35,821 nt of DNA from Pseudomonadota bacterium (GTDB lineage Bacteria > Pseudomonadota > Gammaproteobacteria > Steroidobacterales > Steroidobacteraceae), in contig JAJZFQ010000052.1 of NCBI GenBank assembly GCA_021805275.1, forward strand, positions 1 to 35,821, read 5' to 3'. The translations under genes and the position numbers were made by a program. Positions 1-8,536 of the stretch are shown here, piece after piece. The notes under the pieces were generated by a model. The model was not told the DNA's origin, searched no databases, and saw nothing but the letters and a program-made list of their open reading frames with translations. The number at the start of each line of letters is the position of its first letter. The first letter of the stretch is position 1.

Positions 1-71
1 CCGATGACCCCGAGCCCGGCGGCAGATGCGGCCGATTGCAGGAAGGTCCGGCGTGAGGTCGGTCGGTTCAT
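1..71 (-). CDS. N-terminus of a Tat-exported protein, cut by the window edge
   Basis: Only the first 23 codons are present, read leftward from an ATG at 71. They begin MNRPTSRRTFLQSAASAAGL, which is a twin-arginine (Tat) signal: a polar start, the motif S-R-R-T-F-L-Q, then an Ala/Gly-rich hydrophobic stretch. The protein should therefore be exported folded to the periplasm. Its ATG overlaps the stop of the upstream solute-binding-like gene in an ATGA arrangement, so the two are almost certainly co-transcribed and translationally coupled. The mature domain lies outside the window, so function cannot be assigned. Tat-exported Gfo/Idh/MocA oxidoreductases, sugar isomerase-like proteins and binding proteins are all common in such loci. 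Confidence 0.75.
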   Translation of the reverse strand, partial: MNRPTSRRTFLQSAASAAGLGVI

Positions 72-1201
72 GGTGATACCTCGAGATACAGTCGATTGAG
101 CGCGGCGATGAGCGCCGCTGCCGGTTCACGCACGCCGAGCGCTGTGCGCAGACGCAGCGAGGCGCGCTCCTGGAAGTTCATGTATCCCGCATGGCGGGGG
201 CGCACCCAGGCGCCCTCGAGCGTCGCTCGGGTGTTGCGGTAGAAGCCGAGCGACGCCTCGTTGGCGTGCGGATCTTCCCAGGCGGCGCGGTGGGCCGGTT
301 GGCCGCCACCGGCCACATACGGCCCGCATTGCGCTTCAGCGCTCGCCAGCCAGCGCGCGAAGGCGAACGCCGCATCGCGCTCGTGGCAGCGCGCAGAGAC
401 CGCGATGCCGGTGCCGCCGAGCGCCGACCCGGCACGCGACCCGCCGCGCTGCAGCGGTGCCAGGTCGGAAAATGCCAGACGGGTGCCGGGTGCATCATGC
501 CGTGCATAGCTGACATAACCATACACCAGCGGTGCGCAGACGGCGGTCCCCTCCGGCGCGGCCATCTGCTCCAGCACCGCAATCGGATCCCACTCGGCGC
601 TGCGCGGATCGAGCCGCGCCACCAGTTCGCACAGGCGCTCATACGCTTCAGCGCCCGCCGTCGGATCGAACAGCGGCTCGCCCTGCTCGCGCGCCGGGTG
701 TCCGGCGAGCCCACAGAGCGTGAACAGCGCCATGAGATTGTGCGGCGGGCGCAACGGACACAGCACGGCACCGCCGGCCGCCAGCTCGAGCACGGCCGCC
801 CAATCCGCCGGGGGCGCCGCGAGACGGTCCGGCCGCCACGCCTGGACCTGGGCGGCGGCGTCGATCGGCAGCGCCCACAGCCGCTCCTCGAAGCGGTAGC
901 TCTGCAGCGAGGCCCCGACCGCTGCGCAGAGCGCATCACTCCCGGTGCCGGTCTCGAGCGGCGCGAGACAGCCGGCGCGCGTGACCTGCCCGACGTGGGG
1001 GTGATCGATGACGATCAGGTCGTAGCGGGCCGCGAGCTCGGCCACGGGAAACGACTCAAAATCCTGCAGTGAGCGGCGCTCCCACTCAATCCGTACCCCG
1101 GTGCGCTCGCGCCACGCCGCCGAACAGACGTGCAGCGGCCCGTAGCCGCGCGGGTGATCCCAGGTCATGCCCCGCAGCCGGATCGAGTGCGTCTCGTCCA
1201 T
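68..1201 (-). CDS. Solute-binding-protein-like protein without signal peptide (type A)
   Basis: A 377-residue protein with the layout of family 1 extracellular sugar-binding proteins: an N-terminal lobe with 'YDLIVIDHPHVGQ', a hinge-like 'RLWALPIDAAAQVQAW' followed by a 'W-x-x-V-L' helix, and a C-terminal lobe with 'AFAFARWLAS' typical of these proteins. It has no signal peptide: the start MDETHSIRLRGMTWDHPRGY is polar and charged, so the product should stay in the cytoplasm unless carried by a partner. I prefer the ATG at 1201, preceded by a purine-rich GGGGGA stretch; an in-frame start 26 codons upstream would lie inside the divergent promoter and still give no signal peptide. No permease gene is adjacent on this strand. 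It is divergent from the CoA-transferase operon and overlaps the Tat gene by four bases. A second signal-less binding protein lies at 7346-8536. Function unknown; an intracellular ligand sensor or carrier is possible. Confidence 0.8.
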   Translation of the reverse strand: MDETHSIRLRGMTWDHPRGYGPLHVCSAAWRERTGVRIEWERRSLQDFESFPVAELAARYDLIVIDHPHVGQVTRAGCLAPLETGTGSDALCAAVGASLQSYRFEERLWALPIDAAAQVQAWRPDRLAAPPADWAAVLELAAGGAVLCPLRPPHNLMALFTLCGLAGHPAREQGEPLFDPTAGAEAYERLCELVARLDPRSAEWDPIAVLEQMAAPEGTAVCAPLVYGYVSYARHDAPGTRLAFSDLAPLQRGGSRAGSALGGTGIAVSARCHERDAAFAFARWLASAEAQCGPYVAGGGQPAHRAAWEDPHANEASLGFYRNTRATLEGAWVRPRHAGYMNFQERASLRLRTALGVREPAAALIAALNRLYLEVSP

Positions 1202-1240
1202 CCCCCAATTCCCCCGTGTTCGTCCGTTCGACGGTGCCAG

Positions 1241-1269
1241 TTGACATCGTTTGTTAACGAACATAGCAT
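1241..1269 (+). promoter_or_regulatory. Sigma70-like promoter with a palindromic operator in the spacer
   Basis: TTGACA at 1241-1246 is a perfect -35 hexamer. After 17 bases comes TAGCAT at 1264-1269, four of six matches to the -10 consensus. Transcription would start about 20 bases before the TTG start of the CoA-transferase. The spacer contains the near-palindrome TTTGTTAACGAA (1250-1261, centred on GTTAAC), a plausible operator. The operon's own IclR regulator (6541-7374) is the obvious candidate to bind it; that link is inferred. Confidence 0.6.
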
Positions 1270-1299
1270 TTATCTGCAAACTATACGCGAGGAACCCGG

Positions 1300-2508
1300 T
1301 TGAAGACAGCGCACGCAGACCGCGACGCGCCGCCGACGACCGCGGAGCGACCGCTGGAGGGGGTGCTGGTACTGGATTTCAGCCAGTTTCTAGCCGGGCC
1401 CTCCTGTTGCCTGCGGCTGGCGGATCTCGGTGCCGAGGTCATCAAGGTGGAGCGTCCACAGGGCGGGGATCTCTCCCGTCGCCTGTATCTTGCCGACCAG
1501 GCCTTTGGCGGCGACAGCGCGCTCTTTCATACCATCAACCGCAACAAGCAGAGCTTCGCGGCGGACCTGAAGGATCCGGCCGACCTGGCGCGCGTCAAGG
1601 CGCTGGTTCGTCGAGCGGACGTGATGGTGCACAACTTTCGCCCCGGCGTGATGGACCGCCTCGGTCTGGATTACGCCACGGTGGCGGAGCTGAACCCGGG
1701 GCTGATCTATGCGGCCATCACCGGCTACGGCACCCGCGGCCCCTGGCGCAACAAGCCCGGGCAGGATCTGCTGGTGCAGGCGATGTCGGGGCTCGCTTGG
1801 CTGTCCGGGGATGCCGTGCAGGGACCGGTGCCGATGGGGGTGTCCATCGCTGACCTGATGGCCGGCGCGCAGCTCTGTCAGGGCGTGCTGGCGTTGCTGG
1901 TGCGGCGGGGTCGTACCGCCCGGGGCGGGCGCGTGGACGTCAGCCTGTTCGAATCCGCCATGGACATGCAATTCGAGCAGTTCACCGCCTTCCTGAACGG
2001 CGATGGGCAGCAACCACCGCGCGATACGGTCAACAATGCCAGTGTCTACATCGGCGCGCCGTATGGCATCTACCGGACCGCCGACAGCTACCTGGCCGTC
2101 GCCATGACGGCCATCGATCGGCTCGGGGCGCTCATCGGCTGCGAGGCGCTGTGCCAATACACCGAACCGCAGCGCTGGTTCGCCGAACGCTCGACCATCA
2201 AGTCCGTCCTCGCCGAGCATCTGGCACTGCAGTCGACCGCCCAGTGGCTCGCCATCCTCGAGCCGGCCGATGTCTGGTGCGCCGAGGTGTTCACCTGGCC
2301 GCAACTCGTCGCGAGCGAGGGCTTCGCCGCGCTCGCCATGACCCAGGAGATCCACGACGAGGAGCACGGTACGCTCACGACCACGCGCTGTCCGATCCGC
2401 GTCGACGGCGCGCCGCTCACCCAGTCCCGCGGCGCACCCACGCTCGGGCGGGATACCGAACAGATCCTGCACCGCTTCGCACTCGATGCGCCGGGAGAGT
2501 CCACATGA
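1300..2508 (+). CDS. CaiB/BaiF family III CoA-transferase
   Basis: A 402-residue protein, normal length for family III CoA-transferases, which move CoA between carboxylic acids through an aspartyl-CoA intermediate. It shows the family's N-terminal block '[12 protein letters not shown]', '[11 protein letters not shown]', '[12 protein letters not shown]' near residues 80-91 and the catalytic aspartate in '[11 protein letters not shown]' (Asp156). The start is a TTG with GAGGA seven bases upstream; no in-frame ATG exists nearby. It is the first gene of the rightward operon and its stop overlaps the ATG of the MaoC gene (ATGA), so the two probably act on the same acid: CoA activation then hydration or dehydration. 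The acid cannot be named from sequence. Alternatives within the family are formyl-, succinyl- and mesaconyl-CoA transferases. Confidence 0.9.
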   Translation: MKTAHADRDAPPTTAERPLEGVLVLDFSQFLAGPSCCLRLADLGAEVIKVERPQGGDLSRRLYLADQAFGGDSALFHTINRNKQSFAADLKDPADLARVKALVRRADVMVHNFRPGVMDRLGLDYATVAELNPGLIYAAITGYGTRGPWRNKPGQDLLVQAMSGLAWLSGDAVQGPVPMGVSIADLMAGAQLCQGVLALLVRRGRTARGGRVDVSLFESAMDMQFEQFTAFLNGDGQQPPRDTVNNASVYIGAPYGIYRTADSYLAVAMTAIDRLGALIGCEALCQYTEPQRWFAERSTIKSVLAEHLALQSTAQWLAILEPADVWCAEVFTWPQLVASEGFAALAMTQEIHDEEHGTLTTTRCPIRVDGAPLTQSRGAPTLGRDTEQILHRFALDAPGEST

Positions 2509-2957
2509 TCGTCGAGCAGTATTTCGAGGACTACGAGGTCGGCGCCGAGCGGCGCTCCTTCGGCCGCACGATCACCGAGGCGGACATCGTTGCCCACGCC
2601 GGGCAGACCGGGGACTTCTTCCCCCATCACATGGACGCCGAGTGGTGCGCGGCCCAGCCGTTCAAACAGCGCATCGCCCATGGCACACTGGTGCTGAGCG
2701 CCGGCATCGGCATGACGGCCCAGTCCATCAATCCACGCGCCATGTCGTACGGCTACGACCGCGTACGCTTCATCCGCCCGGTGTTCATAGGCGACACGAT
2801 CACGGTCACGACGCGCATCAGCGAACGGCGCGATCACCCCAAGCGCACCACGCATGGCATCGTCGTGGAACAGGTCACCATCGCCAACCAGCGCGAGGAG
2901 ACCGTGCTCGCCTGCGAGCATCTGTATCTGGTCGAGCGACGCGAGACCGCCGCGTGA
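2505..2957 (+). CDS. MaoC-like (R)-specific enoyl-CoA hydratase/dehydratase
   Basis: A 150-residue single hot-dog domain protein. The hydratase motif is intact: Asp37 and His42 in 'GDFFPHH', then '[14 protein letters not shown]' (residues 56-69), the conserved helix of MaoC hydratases. Members add water to, or remove it from, short acyl-CoA esters in the cytoplasm. The ATG at 2505 overlaps the stop of the CoA-transferase, implying translational coupling. Some MaoC proteins beside CaiB-type transferases act on branched C4/C5 dicarboxylyl-CoA (mesaconyl or methylmalyl type); this pair has the same arrangement, but the substrate is not readable here. The next gene follows after 19 bases. Confidence 0.88.
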   Translation: MIVEQYFEDYEVGAERRSFGRTITEADIVAHAGQTGDFFPHHMDAEWCAAQPFKQRIAHGTLVLSAGIGMTAQSINPRAMSYGYDRVRFIRPVFIGDTITVTTRISERRDHPKRTTHGIVVEQVTIANQREETVLACEHLYLVERRETAA

Positions 2958-2976
2958 ACACCGGCCAGCCGCGCCT

Positions 2977-3939
2977 GTGAACGTCGCGCGCGCCACGCTG
3001 CTCGCGGTCGTGCTCTCAGGAGCGCTGGCGGCGCGAGCCGAGGCGGCCGCGCCGCTGCGCTTCGGGCTCTCGAGCGCGGGCCTGAGTTACCCGTTCGCCG
3101 CCGCGATCGCCCGGGGCTTCGAGCAGGCCGCCGCGCGCGCCGGCGTGCAGACCGTGGTGCTCGATGCCCAGAACCGCGTGCAGAAGCAGGCCAACGATCT
3201 GCAGGACCTGATCGCCGAGCGGGTCAACGGCATCGTGCTGATGCCGCTCGACTCGGTCATCGCCGAGAGTTGGGTCAACCGCGCGACGCGGGCCGGGATC
3301 CCGGTCGTGGCCGTCGGCTCGCAGGTGGGCAATCCGGCGCACCGTCCCCTGCGCTCGGTCTACCCGCCGCTCACCGCCCTGGTGACCCAGGACGAGACGG
3401 CCGCGGGCCGTGAAGCCGGGAAGTTGGCCGCGCAGCTGCTGCCGCCGGGGCGTCTGGCGCGCATCGCCATCATCCAGGGTGCGCCGGGATTTCCCGAGGT
3501 GCTGCAGCGGGAGCGCGGCTTCAAGCAAGGTCTGCAGGCCGCGCACGTGCGCTATCGCATCGTCGCCACGCAGCCCGGCGACTGGCGCACCGAAGCGGCG
3601 GACGTGGCCTGTCAGAACATCCTCGAGGCGCATCCGCGGGTGGACCTCTTCTTCAACGAAGCCGACGACATGGCCGTGGGCTGCGCTCGCGCGGTGCGCT
3701 CGGCGGGATCGCACGCGAAGCTCATCGGCATCGGCGGGTCGCGTCTGGCCATGCTCTCGCTGCAAGCGGGCCGTATCGACGGCACGGTTTGCTACAAGCC
3801 GCTCGAGCTTGGCGCGCTGGCATTCCAGGCGCTCTACGGCGAGGTGACCGGCAAGAAACCGCTGCACGCAGCCTTCATCACCTATCACACACCCGGCATC
3901 ACCCGCGCGAACGCGCGCGCCTGCCGTGGTCAATGGTGA
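2977..3939 (+). CDS. Periplasmic sugar-binding protein of a ribose-type ABC importer
   Basis: Predicted 320 residues. The start is the GTG at 2977, chosen because it opens directly into a Sec signal peptide (VNVARATLLAVVLSGALAARA then cleavage near AEA-APL). The mature part is a periplasmic binding protein type 1 fold: 'LRFGLSS..YPFAAAIARGFEQAA', 'DLIAERVNGIVLMPLDS', 'GIPVVAVGS', 'AAGREAGKLAAQLL' and 'DLFFNEADDMAVGCARAV' follow RbsB/XylF-like proteins. It should capture a monosaccharide or similar polyol in the periplasm and deliver it to the permease encoded downstream. It lies between MaoC (19 bases upstream) and the ATPase (7 bases downstream). Ligand specificity is not predictable by eye. 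Confidence 0.88.
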   Translation: MNVARATLLAVVLSGALAARAEAAAPLRFGLSSAGLSYPFAAAIARGFEQAAARAGVQTVVLDAQNRVQKQANDLQDLIAERVNGIVLMPLDSVIAESWVNRATRAGIPVVAVGSQVGNPAHRPLRSVYPPLTALVTQDETAAGREAGKLAAQLLPPGRLARIAIIQGAPGFPEVLQRERGFKQGLQAAHVRYRIVATQPGDWRTEAADVACQNILEAHPRVDLFFNEADDMAVGCARAVRSAGSHAKLIGIGGSRLAMLSLQAGRIDGTVCYKPLELGALAFQALYGEVTGKKPLHAAFITYHTPGITRANARACRGQW

Positions 3940-3946
3940 GGCGCCC

Positions 3947-5473
3947 ATGCCGCACGCCGTGCCGCTGCTCCGACTCGAACACCTGGCCAAGGTGTATCCG
4001 AACGGCACCGCGGCGCTGCGCGGGGTCGACCTCATCGTCGAGTCCGGCACGGTCCACGGGCTGCTCGGCGCCAATGGTGCCGGTAAGTCCACCCTGATCC
4101 GCATCCTCAGCGGTGCAACGGAAGCCACCGCGGGCCGCATTCTGTGGCGGGATACTGCGGTGCACTGGCGCCATCCGGCCCAGGCACGCACCGCCGGCGT
4201 CGCGACACTGCACCAACAGATCCCGCTCGTCGGCACGCTCTCGGTGCTCGAGAACGTGTTCCTCGCCGAGGACGGCTGGGCGCGACGCGCCGGCGCGCAG
4301 AGGCGCCGGCTCGCCGCGCTGATGGATGCGCTCGGCTATCACCTGCCGCCCGACCAGCCCCTCGCGATGCTGCCGATCGGCGCGCGGCAGATGGTCGGAC
4401 TCCTCCAGGCGCTCGCCGCCGAGGCGCAGCTCATCGTCATGGATGAACCGACCGCGTCGCTCGCGGCACCGCAACGCCAGATCGTGCACGCTGCGATCCG
4501 CCGCCTCGCCGCCGAAGGGCGCGCGATCCTGTTGGTGACGCATTTTCTCGATGAAGTGCTGGCGCTGACCGACACCGTGACGGTGCTGCGCGACGGCGCG
4601 GCCGTTCTCAGCGCCGAGACGCGCTCGGTCGATGAAGAGGTCCTGGCCGATGCCATCGCGGGCCGCAGCATCGAGCGCGTTGCGAAGCGCCCGGTTGCGC
4701 CCAGCGCGCGCAGCGTCGCCGAGATCGATCGTCTGAGCTCCCCCGGACGGCTCGCGCCCTGCAGCTTCGCCGTGCGGGCCGGCGAGGTGCTCGGTATCGC
4801 CGGATTTCTCGGTGCGGGGCGCAGTGAGTTGCTGCACGCCATCTTCGGCGCCGACCGCGATGCGCGTGGCGAGGTGCGCGTGCACGGCCGTTGCGTAGGG
4901 CGATCCGCGGTAGCCGCCGTGCGCGCCGGCATCGCTCTGGTACCGGAGGACCGCACCGCGCAGGCGCTCGTTCCCGGGATGGCACTGTGGCAGAACATGA
5001 CGCTTGCGCATCTCGGCCGCTTCTCGCGTTGGGGCGTGATTCCTCGCACCCGAGCCGAGCAGTCCGCCGCCGCCGTTGCGGTCCGGCGCCTACACATCAA
5101 AACGCCCGACGTGCATGCGACGCCCGGGGATCTCTCCGGCGGCAATGCCCAGAAGCTGAGCGTGGCCCGCTGGTTGTGCGGACCGGTGCGGCTGCTGCTG
5201 CTCGATGAGCCCACTGCCGGCATCGACGTCGGCGCCAAGGCGCAGATCCTCGACCAGGTGCGCGCGCTCGCCGCCGAGGGGGTCGCGGTGATCCTGGTCG
5301 ACTCCGAATTGAAAGTGCTGCTCGAGGAAGCCGATCGCATCCTCGTGATGCGCCAAGGTGCGATCGTCGCAGAACGCGCGGCGACCGATACCGACGAACA
5401 AGAGCTGATTCAGCTGGCAGCCGGCATAGGCCGCCGCCGGTCTGGGCCTGAGGATCGACCGCAGGTTCGTTGA
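3947..5473 (+). CDS. Sugar ABC importer ATPase, tandem-domain RbsA type
   Basis: A 508-residue cytoplasmic ATPase with two ABC domains, the size and plan of RbsA/XylG/MglA. Domain 1 has Walker A GANGAGKST (41-49), a degenerate signature 'LPIGARQMV' (142-150) and Walker B 'LIVMDEPTAS'. Domain 2 has a degenerate Walker A 'GFLGAGRSE' with Arg replacing Lys near residue 292, signature LSGGNAQKL (396-404) and Walker B 'LLLLDEPTAG'. This asymmetry is typical of the family. I chose the ATG at 3947, six bases after GAGG, over a GTG at 3926 that would overlap the binding-protein stop. It powers import with the binding protein upstream and the permease downstream. Confidence 0.95.
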   Translation: MPHAVPLLRLEHLAKVYPNGTAALRGVDLIVESGTVHGLLGANGAGKSTLIRILSGATEATAGRILWRDTAVHWRHPAQARTAGVATLHQQIPLVGTLSVLENVFLAEDGWARRAGAQRRRLAALMDALGYHLPPDQPLAMLPIGARQMVGLLQALAAEAQLIVMDEPTASLAAPQRQIVHAAIRRLAAEGRAILLVTHFLDEVLALTDTVTVLRDGAAVLSAETRSVDEEVLADAIAGRSIERVAKRPVAPSARSVAEIDRLSSPGRLAPCSFAVRAGEVLGIAGFLGAGRSELLHAIFGADRDARGEVRVHGRCVGRSAVAAVRAGIALVPEDRTAQALVPGMALWQNMTLAHLGRFSRWGVIPRTRAEQSAAAVAVRRLHIKTPDVHATPGDLSGGNAQKLSVARWLCGPVRLLLLDEPTAGIDVGAKAQILDQVRALAAEGVAVILVDSELKVLLEEADRILVMRQGAIVAERAATDTDEQELIQLAAGIGRRRSGPEDRPQVR

Positions 5474-5486
5474 TCGATTGGGGGGG

Positions 5487-6524
5487 ATGATGCGAGGCAT
5501 GTTGGGATTGCGCGAAGCGGGCGTGTACTACGCGCTGCTGATTCTGGTCGGGACGCTGACGGTGATCACCGCCGTGCTTGGCCGGCCGGACTATCTCAGT
5601 CCGGTCAACCTCATCAATATTCTGTACCAGACCGCGCCGGTGGCGATCATGGGCGTGGCGATGACCGTGGTGCTGATCACCGGGAATTTCGATCTGTCGG
5701 TCGCCTCGGTCGCTGCGCTCGCCGCCGCCGTCGACATTCTCACCATCGATCATGCGGGCTTCTGGGGCGCCATGGCGCTCTCGCTTGCGGCTGCCGGTGC
5801 GCTCGGGGCACTCAATGGTGCGATGGTCGAACTGGTCGGTATCAACGCCTTCATCGTCACGCTCGGCACGCTGACGGCGATCCGCGGCTTGGTGCTGGTG
5901 GTGACCAACGGCCGCTCGCTGATGGTCGGTACCGCCGGCTCGCTCGCGACCATGACGCATTTCGAGAGCGGCCGCGCCCTCGGCCTGCCGCTGCCGATTC
6001 TCTACATGGCGGGATTCACGCTCATCACCTGGCTGGTGCTGCACTTCACCATCGCTGGCCGGCGCATCTATGCGGCGGGCGGTAACGCCGAGGCGGCGCG
6101 TCTGGCCGGGATCAATGTGCGAGCCTACAAGCTCGGCGCGTTCGTCTTCTCGGCCGTCGCGGCCGGATTCGCCGGGGTGCTGTATGCCTCACGGTTCGGC
6201 GCGATGAATCCCACGGCGCTGCAGGGCGAGGAGCTCACGGTCATCGCTGCGGCGATCCTCGGCGGTACCTCGCTGTTCGGTGGCGCCGGCAGCGTGCTGA
6301 AGACCGTGGCCGGCGCGCTCGTTTTGTATACCCTCACCAATGGCTTCAACGTGCTGAACCTGGGCGCGAACTACCAGGGCCTGATCGAGGGCACCGTGCT
6401 GATCGGCGCGGCGGCCATCTACACGGTGGGTGGGCGCACGCGCCGGTTGCGAGGGCATCTGGACGAGCCGACGTCCGGCGCGCCCGAGGCCCATCAGGCA
6501 CAATCCCAGTCGGCCGTCCTCTGA
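5487..6524 (+). CDS. Sugar ABC importer permease, RbsC type
   Basis: About 345 residues, very hydrophobic, with roughly eight to ten membrane segments. It carries the RbsC-family stretches 'NILYQTAPVAIMGVAMTVVLITGNFDLSVAS', 'NAFIVTLGTLTAIRGLVLVVTNG', 'YAAGGNAEAARLAGINV' and 'VIAAAILGGTSLFGGAGSV'; the 'GGN..AA..GI' loop is the usual contact with the ATPase. Start choice is uncertain: ATGs at 5487, 5490 and 5499 all follow a G-run at 5480-5486. It is the only permease gene in the operon, so the channel is presumably a homodimer. The C-terminal 25 residues are polar and look like a cytoplasmic tail. The IclR gene starts 16 bases after its stop. Confidence 0.93.
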   Translation: MMRGMLGLREAGVYYALLILVGTLTVITAVLGRPDYLSPVNLINILYQTAPVAIMGVAMTVVLITGNFDLSVASVAALAAAVDILTIDHAGFWGAMALSLAAAGALGALNGAMVELVGINAFIVTLGTLTAIRGLVLVVTNGRSLMVGTAGSLATMTHFESGRALGLPLPILYMAGFTLITWLVLHFTIAGRRIYAAGGNAEAARLAGINVRAYKLGAFVFSAVAAGFAGVLYASRFGAMNPTALQGEELTVIAAAILGGTSLFGGAGSVLKTVAGALVLYTLTNGFNVLNLGANYQGLIEGTVLIGAAAIYTVGGRTRRLRGHLDEPTSGAPEAHQAQSQSAVL

Positions 6525-6540
6525 GGCGAAAGGAGGTTGC

Positions 6541-7374
6541 ATGACCAACGATAAGCTGCTCGATCTCGAGGAACGTCGCACCAAATACTCGGTGCCGGCA
6601 CTCGAGAAGGGTCTCGACGTACTCGAATACCTGTCCGATCAGGCCGTGCCGCTGACGCAGGCCGAGCTCGCACGCGCGCTGAACCGCCAGGCGGGGGAGA
6701 TCTTCCGCATGCTCGCCTGCCTGGAGAGTCGCGGCTATCTGCGGCGCGAGCCCACCACCGGGGCCTACTCGCTGACGTTGAGGCTATTCGAACTCTCGCG
6801 CACGCATTCTCCGTACGAGGTCCTGCTCAAGGCGGCCCAGCCGCTGATGCGCGGGCTGGCCGAGGATCTGCGCGAATCCTGCCACCTCTCGGTGCTGCAC
6901 CGCGAGCGGGTACTGGTGCTCGCCCAGGAGGAGAGTCCCAAGCCGTTTCGCCTGTCGGTCGAAGTGGGCTCGCAGCACTCCCCGATGCACACCACCTCCG
7001 GACGGGTGCTGCTGGCGAACATGTCGAGCGAGGCCTGTGAGGAGTTGCTGACGCACGACCTCGAGTGGCGGCGCGAGAAGCCCGCGGCACGGACTCAGTT
7101 CCTCAAGCGCTTGGCGACGATCCGCGCGCGCGGCTACGAACGCTCCGAGGGCGAGCGCTTCGTCGGTGGACTGGATATCGGTGTGCCGGTCGGCGCGATC
7201 GGCTCGTCCATCAAGGCCGCGCTCACCATCGCCACTCTCAAGGAGAAGAACGGGCCGAGCCTCGAGACCATGCTCCCGGCGCTCCAGACGTGCGCGGAGG
7301 TGATCGCCGTGCACGCGGGTCTGAAGCCGCAAGAGGAGGCGCACGATGCGTCCGCTCCGCATAGCAGTTCGTAA
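6541..7374 (+). CDS. IclR-family transcriptional regulator
   Basis: A 277-residue DNA-binding protein. Residues about 18-75 form the IclR winged helix ('VPALEKGLDVLEYLS', 'LTQAELARALNR', 'IFRMLACLESRGYLRR'), followed by the effector domain with 'SCHLSVLHRERVLVLAQEES', 'PMHTTSGRVLLAN' and 'GLDIGVPVG'. The start ATG has a near-perfect AAGGAGG six bases upstream, the best ribosome site in the operon. It sits mid-operon after the ABC permease and its 3' end overlaps the next gene by 29 bases. It most likely senses the imported compound or a metabolite and controls this operon, possibly through the palindrome at 1250-1261; that target is inferred. Confidence 0.92.
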   Translation: MTNDKLLDLEERRTKYSVPALEKGLDVLEYLSDQAVPLTQAELARALNRQAGEIFRMLACLESRGYLRREPTTGAYSLTLRLFELSRTHSPYEVLLKAAQPLMRGLAEDLRESCHLSVLHRERVLVLAQEESPKPFRLSVEVGSQHSPMHTTSGRVLLANMSSEACEELLTHDLEWRREKPAARTQFLKRLATIRARGYERSEGERFVGGLDIGVPVGAIGSSIKAALTIATLKEKNGPSLETMLPALQTCAEVIAVHAGLKPQEEAHDASAPHSSS

Positions 7375-8536
7375 GTTCGATCCGTTCGAGGCGGCCATCC
7401 GCCGCCAGTTCGAGGATTTTGCGCGCACCGCGAATGACGCACCGTCGCTCGAGATCGAGGCGCTCGAGCTGAACGAGCTGCATGCGCGGCTCCTGGAGCA
7501 ACCGTCGTTGCGCGACGGGTCGATCGATCTGGCGTTTCTCTGCACCGATTGGCTCGCCGAGGCGCACGCCGCGGAGGCGATCGAGAATCTGCGCCCCTAC
7601 CAGGTGAGCGCACCGATCAGTGATTTTCCGCACGCCTGGAGCCCCTCGCTGGTCTCGCTGCAGGATTTCGCGGGGGGGTTCTGGGGCATGCCGTATCACG
7701 ATGGCCCGCAGTGCCTCATCTACCGCAAGGATCTGCTCGAGGCCGCGGGCCTCGAGGTGCCTAAGACCTGGGAGGAATTTCACGCCGTCGCCCGCGCGCT
7801 GCACGATCCGGCGCGCGGCCTCTGCGGAACCGTCCTCGCGCTCTTCCCGGACGGTCACAACGGGTTTTACGATTTCTGCATCCAGGTCTGGTCGCGTGGC
7901 GGGGAACCGTTCGGTCCCGGCGCCCGTCCACAGCTGTGCAGTGCCGCCGCCGAGGCCGCGCTCGATTTCCTGCGGCAGCTGGCCGGCGATTCGGCGGCGA
8001 TCGCCCCTGGGGCGCGCGCACTCGACAGCGTGAAGTCCGGTCTGCTCTTCTGCGCAGGCCGGGTGGCGCTGATGGCGAACTGGTTCGGGTTCGCCGCCTT
8101 CGCTCAGCGTTGGGAAGGCAGCGAGGTCCGCGACCGCGTGGCGATCGCCCCGCTGCCCAAGGGGCCCGGCGGCCGGAGCGTCTCGCTCAACGTGTTCTGG
8201 GTGATTGCGCTCGCCGCCGGCTCGACTCAGAAACCCCTGGCGTGGGCATTCCTGCGCCACATCGCCACGGCGCCGATGGACAAGCTGACGACTCTGGAAG
8301 GGGCGATCGGAGTGCGCCGCTCCACGTGGGCCGATCCTGAGGTGAATCAATCGATCCCGTTCTATCACCAGCTCGAAAGTCTGCATGAGCACGCCCGCGA
8401 GCTGCCGCTGCATCCGCGGCTCGCCGCAGTGTCCTACGCCATCGATGAGCTGCTCGCGCGCGCACTCGATACCGAGGAGCCGAGCCGCGCACTGTTGAGC
8501 GCGGCGCAGCGGCGGCTCGAGGAGATTCTGCGGTGA
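7346..8536 (+). CDS. Solute-binding-protein-like protein without signal peptide (type B)
   Basis: A 396-residue protein of the family 1 extracellular solute-binding type: 'GFWGMPYHDGPQCLIYRKDLLEAAGLEVPKTWEEF' region near residues 110-145 is the classic hinge and helix of maltose-type binding proteins, and 'AWAFLRHIA' matches the C-terminal lobe. It begins MRPLRIAVRKFDPFEAAIRR, with no hydrophobic segment, so it lacks a Sec, lipoprotein or Tat signal. The start is well supported by AGAGGAGG seven bases upstream, inside the IclR gene, so a missed signal peptide is unlikely. It is coupled to IclR (29-base overlap) and to the oxidoreductase (GTGA overlap). No maltose-type permeases are encoded here. 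With the protein at 68-1201 it forms a pair of signal-less binding proteins of unknown role. Confidence 0.82.
   Translation: MRPLRIAVRKFDPFEAAIRRQFEDFARTANDAPSLEIEALELNELHARLLEQPSLRDGSIDLAFLCTDWLAEAHAAEAIENLRPYQVSAPISDFPHAWSPSLVSLQDFAGGFWGMPYHDGPQCLIYRKDLLEAAGLEVPKTWEEFHAVARALHDPARGLCGTVLALFPDGHNGFYDFCIQVWSRGGEPFGPGARPQLCSAAAEAALDFLRQLAGDSAAIAPGARALDSVKSGLLFCAGRVALMANWFGFAAFAQRWEGSEVRDRVAIAPLPKGPGGRSVSLNVFWVIALAAGSTQKPLAWAFLRHIATAPMDKLTTLEGAIGVRRSTWADPEVNQSIPFYHQLESLHEHARELPLHPRLAAVSYAIDELLARALDTEEPSRALLSAAQRRLEEILR

Noticed and set aside
191..1072. A 293-codon open frame on the plus strand
   Set aside because: Antisense to the type A binding-like protein; no start signal and no recognisable domain.
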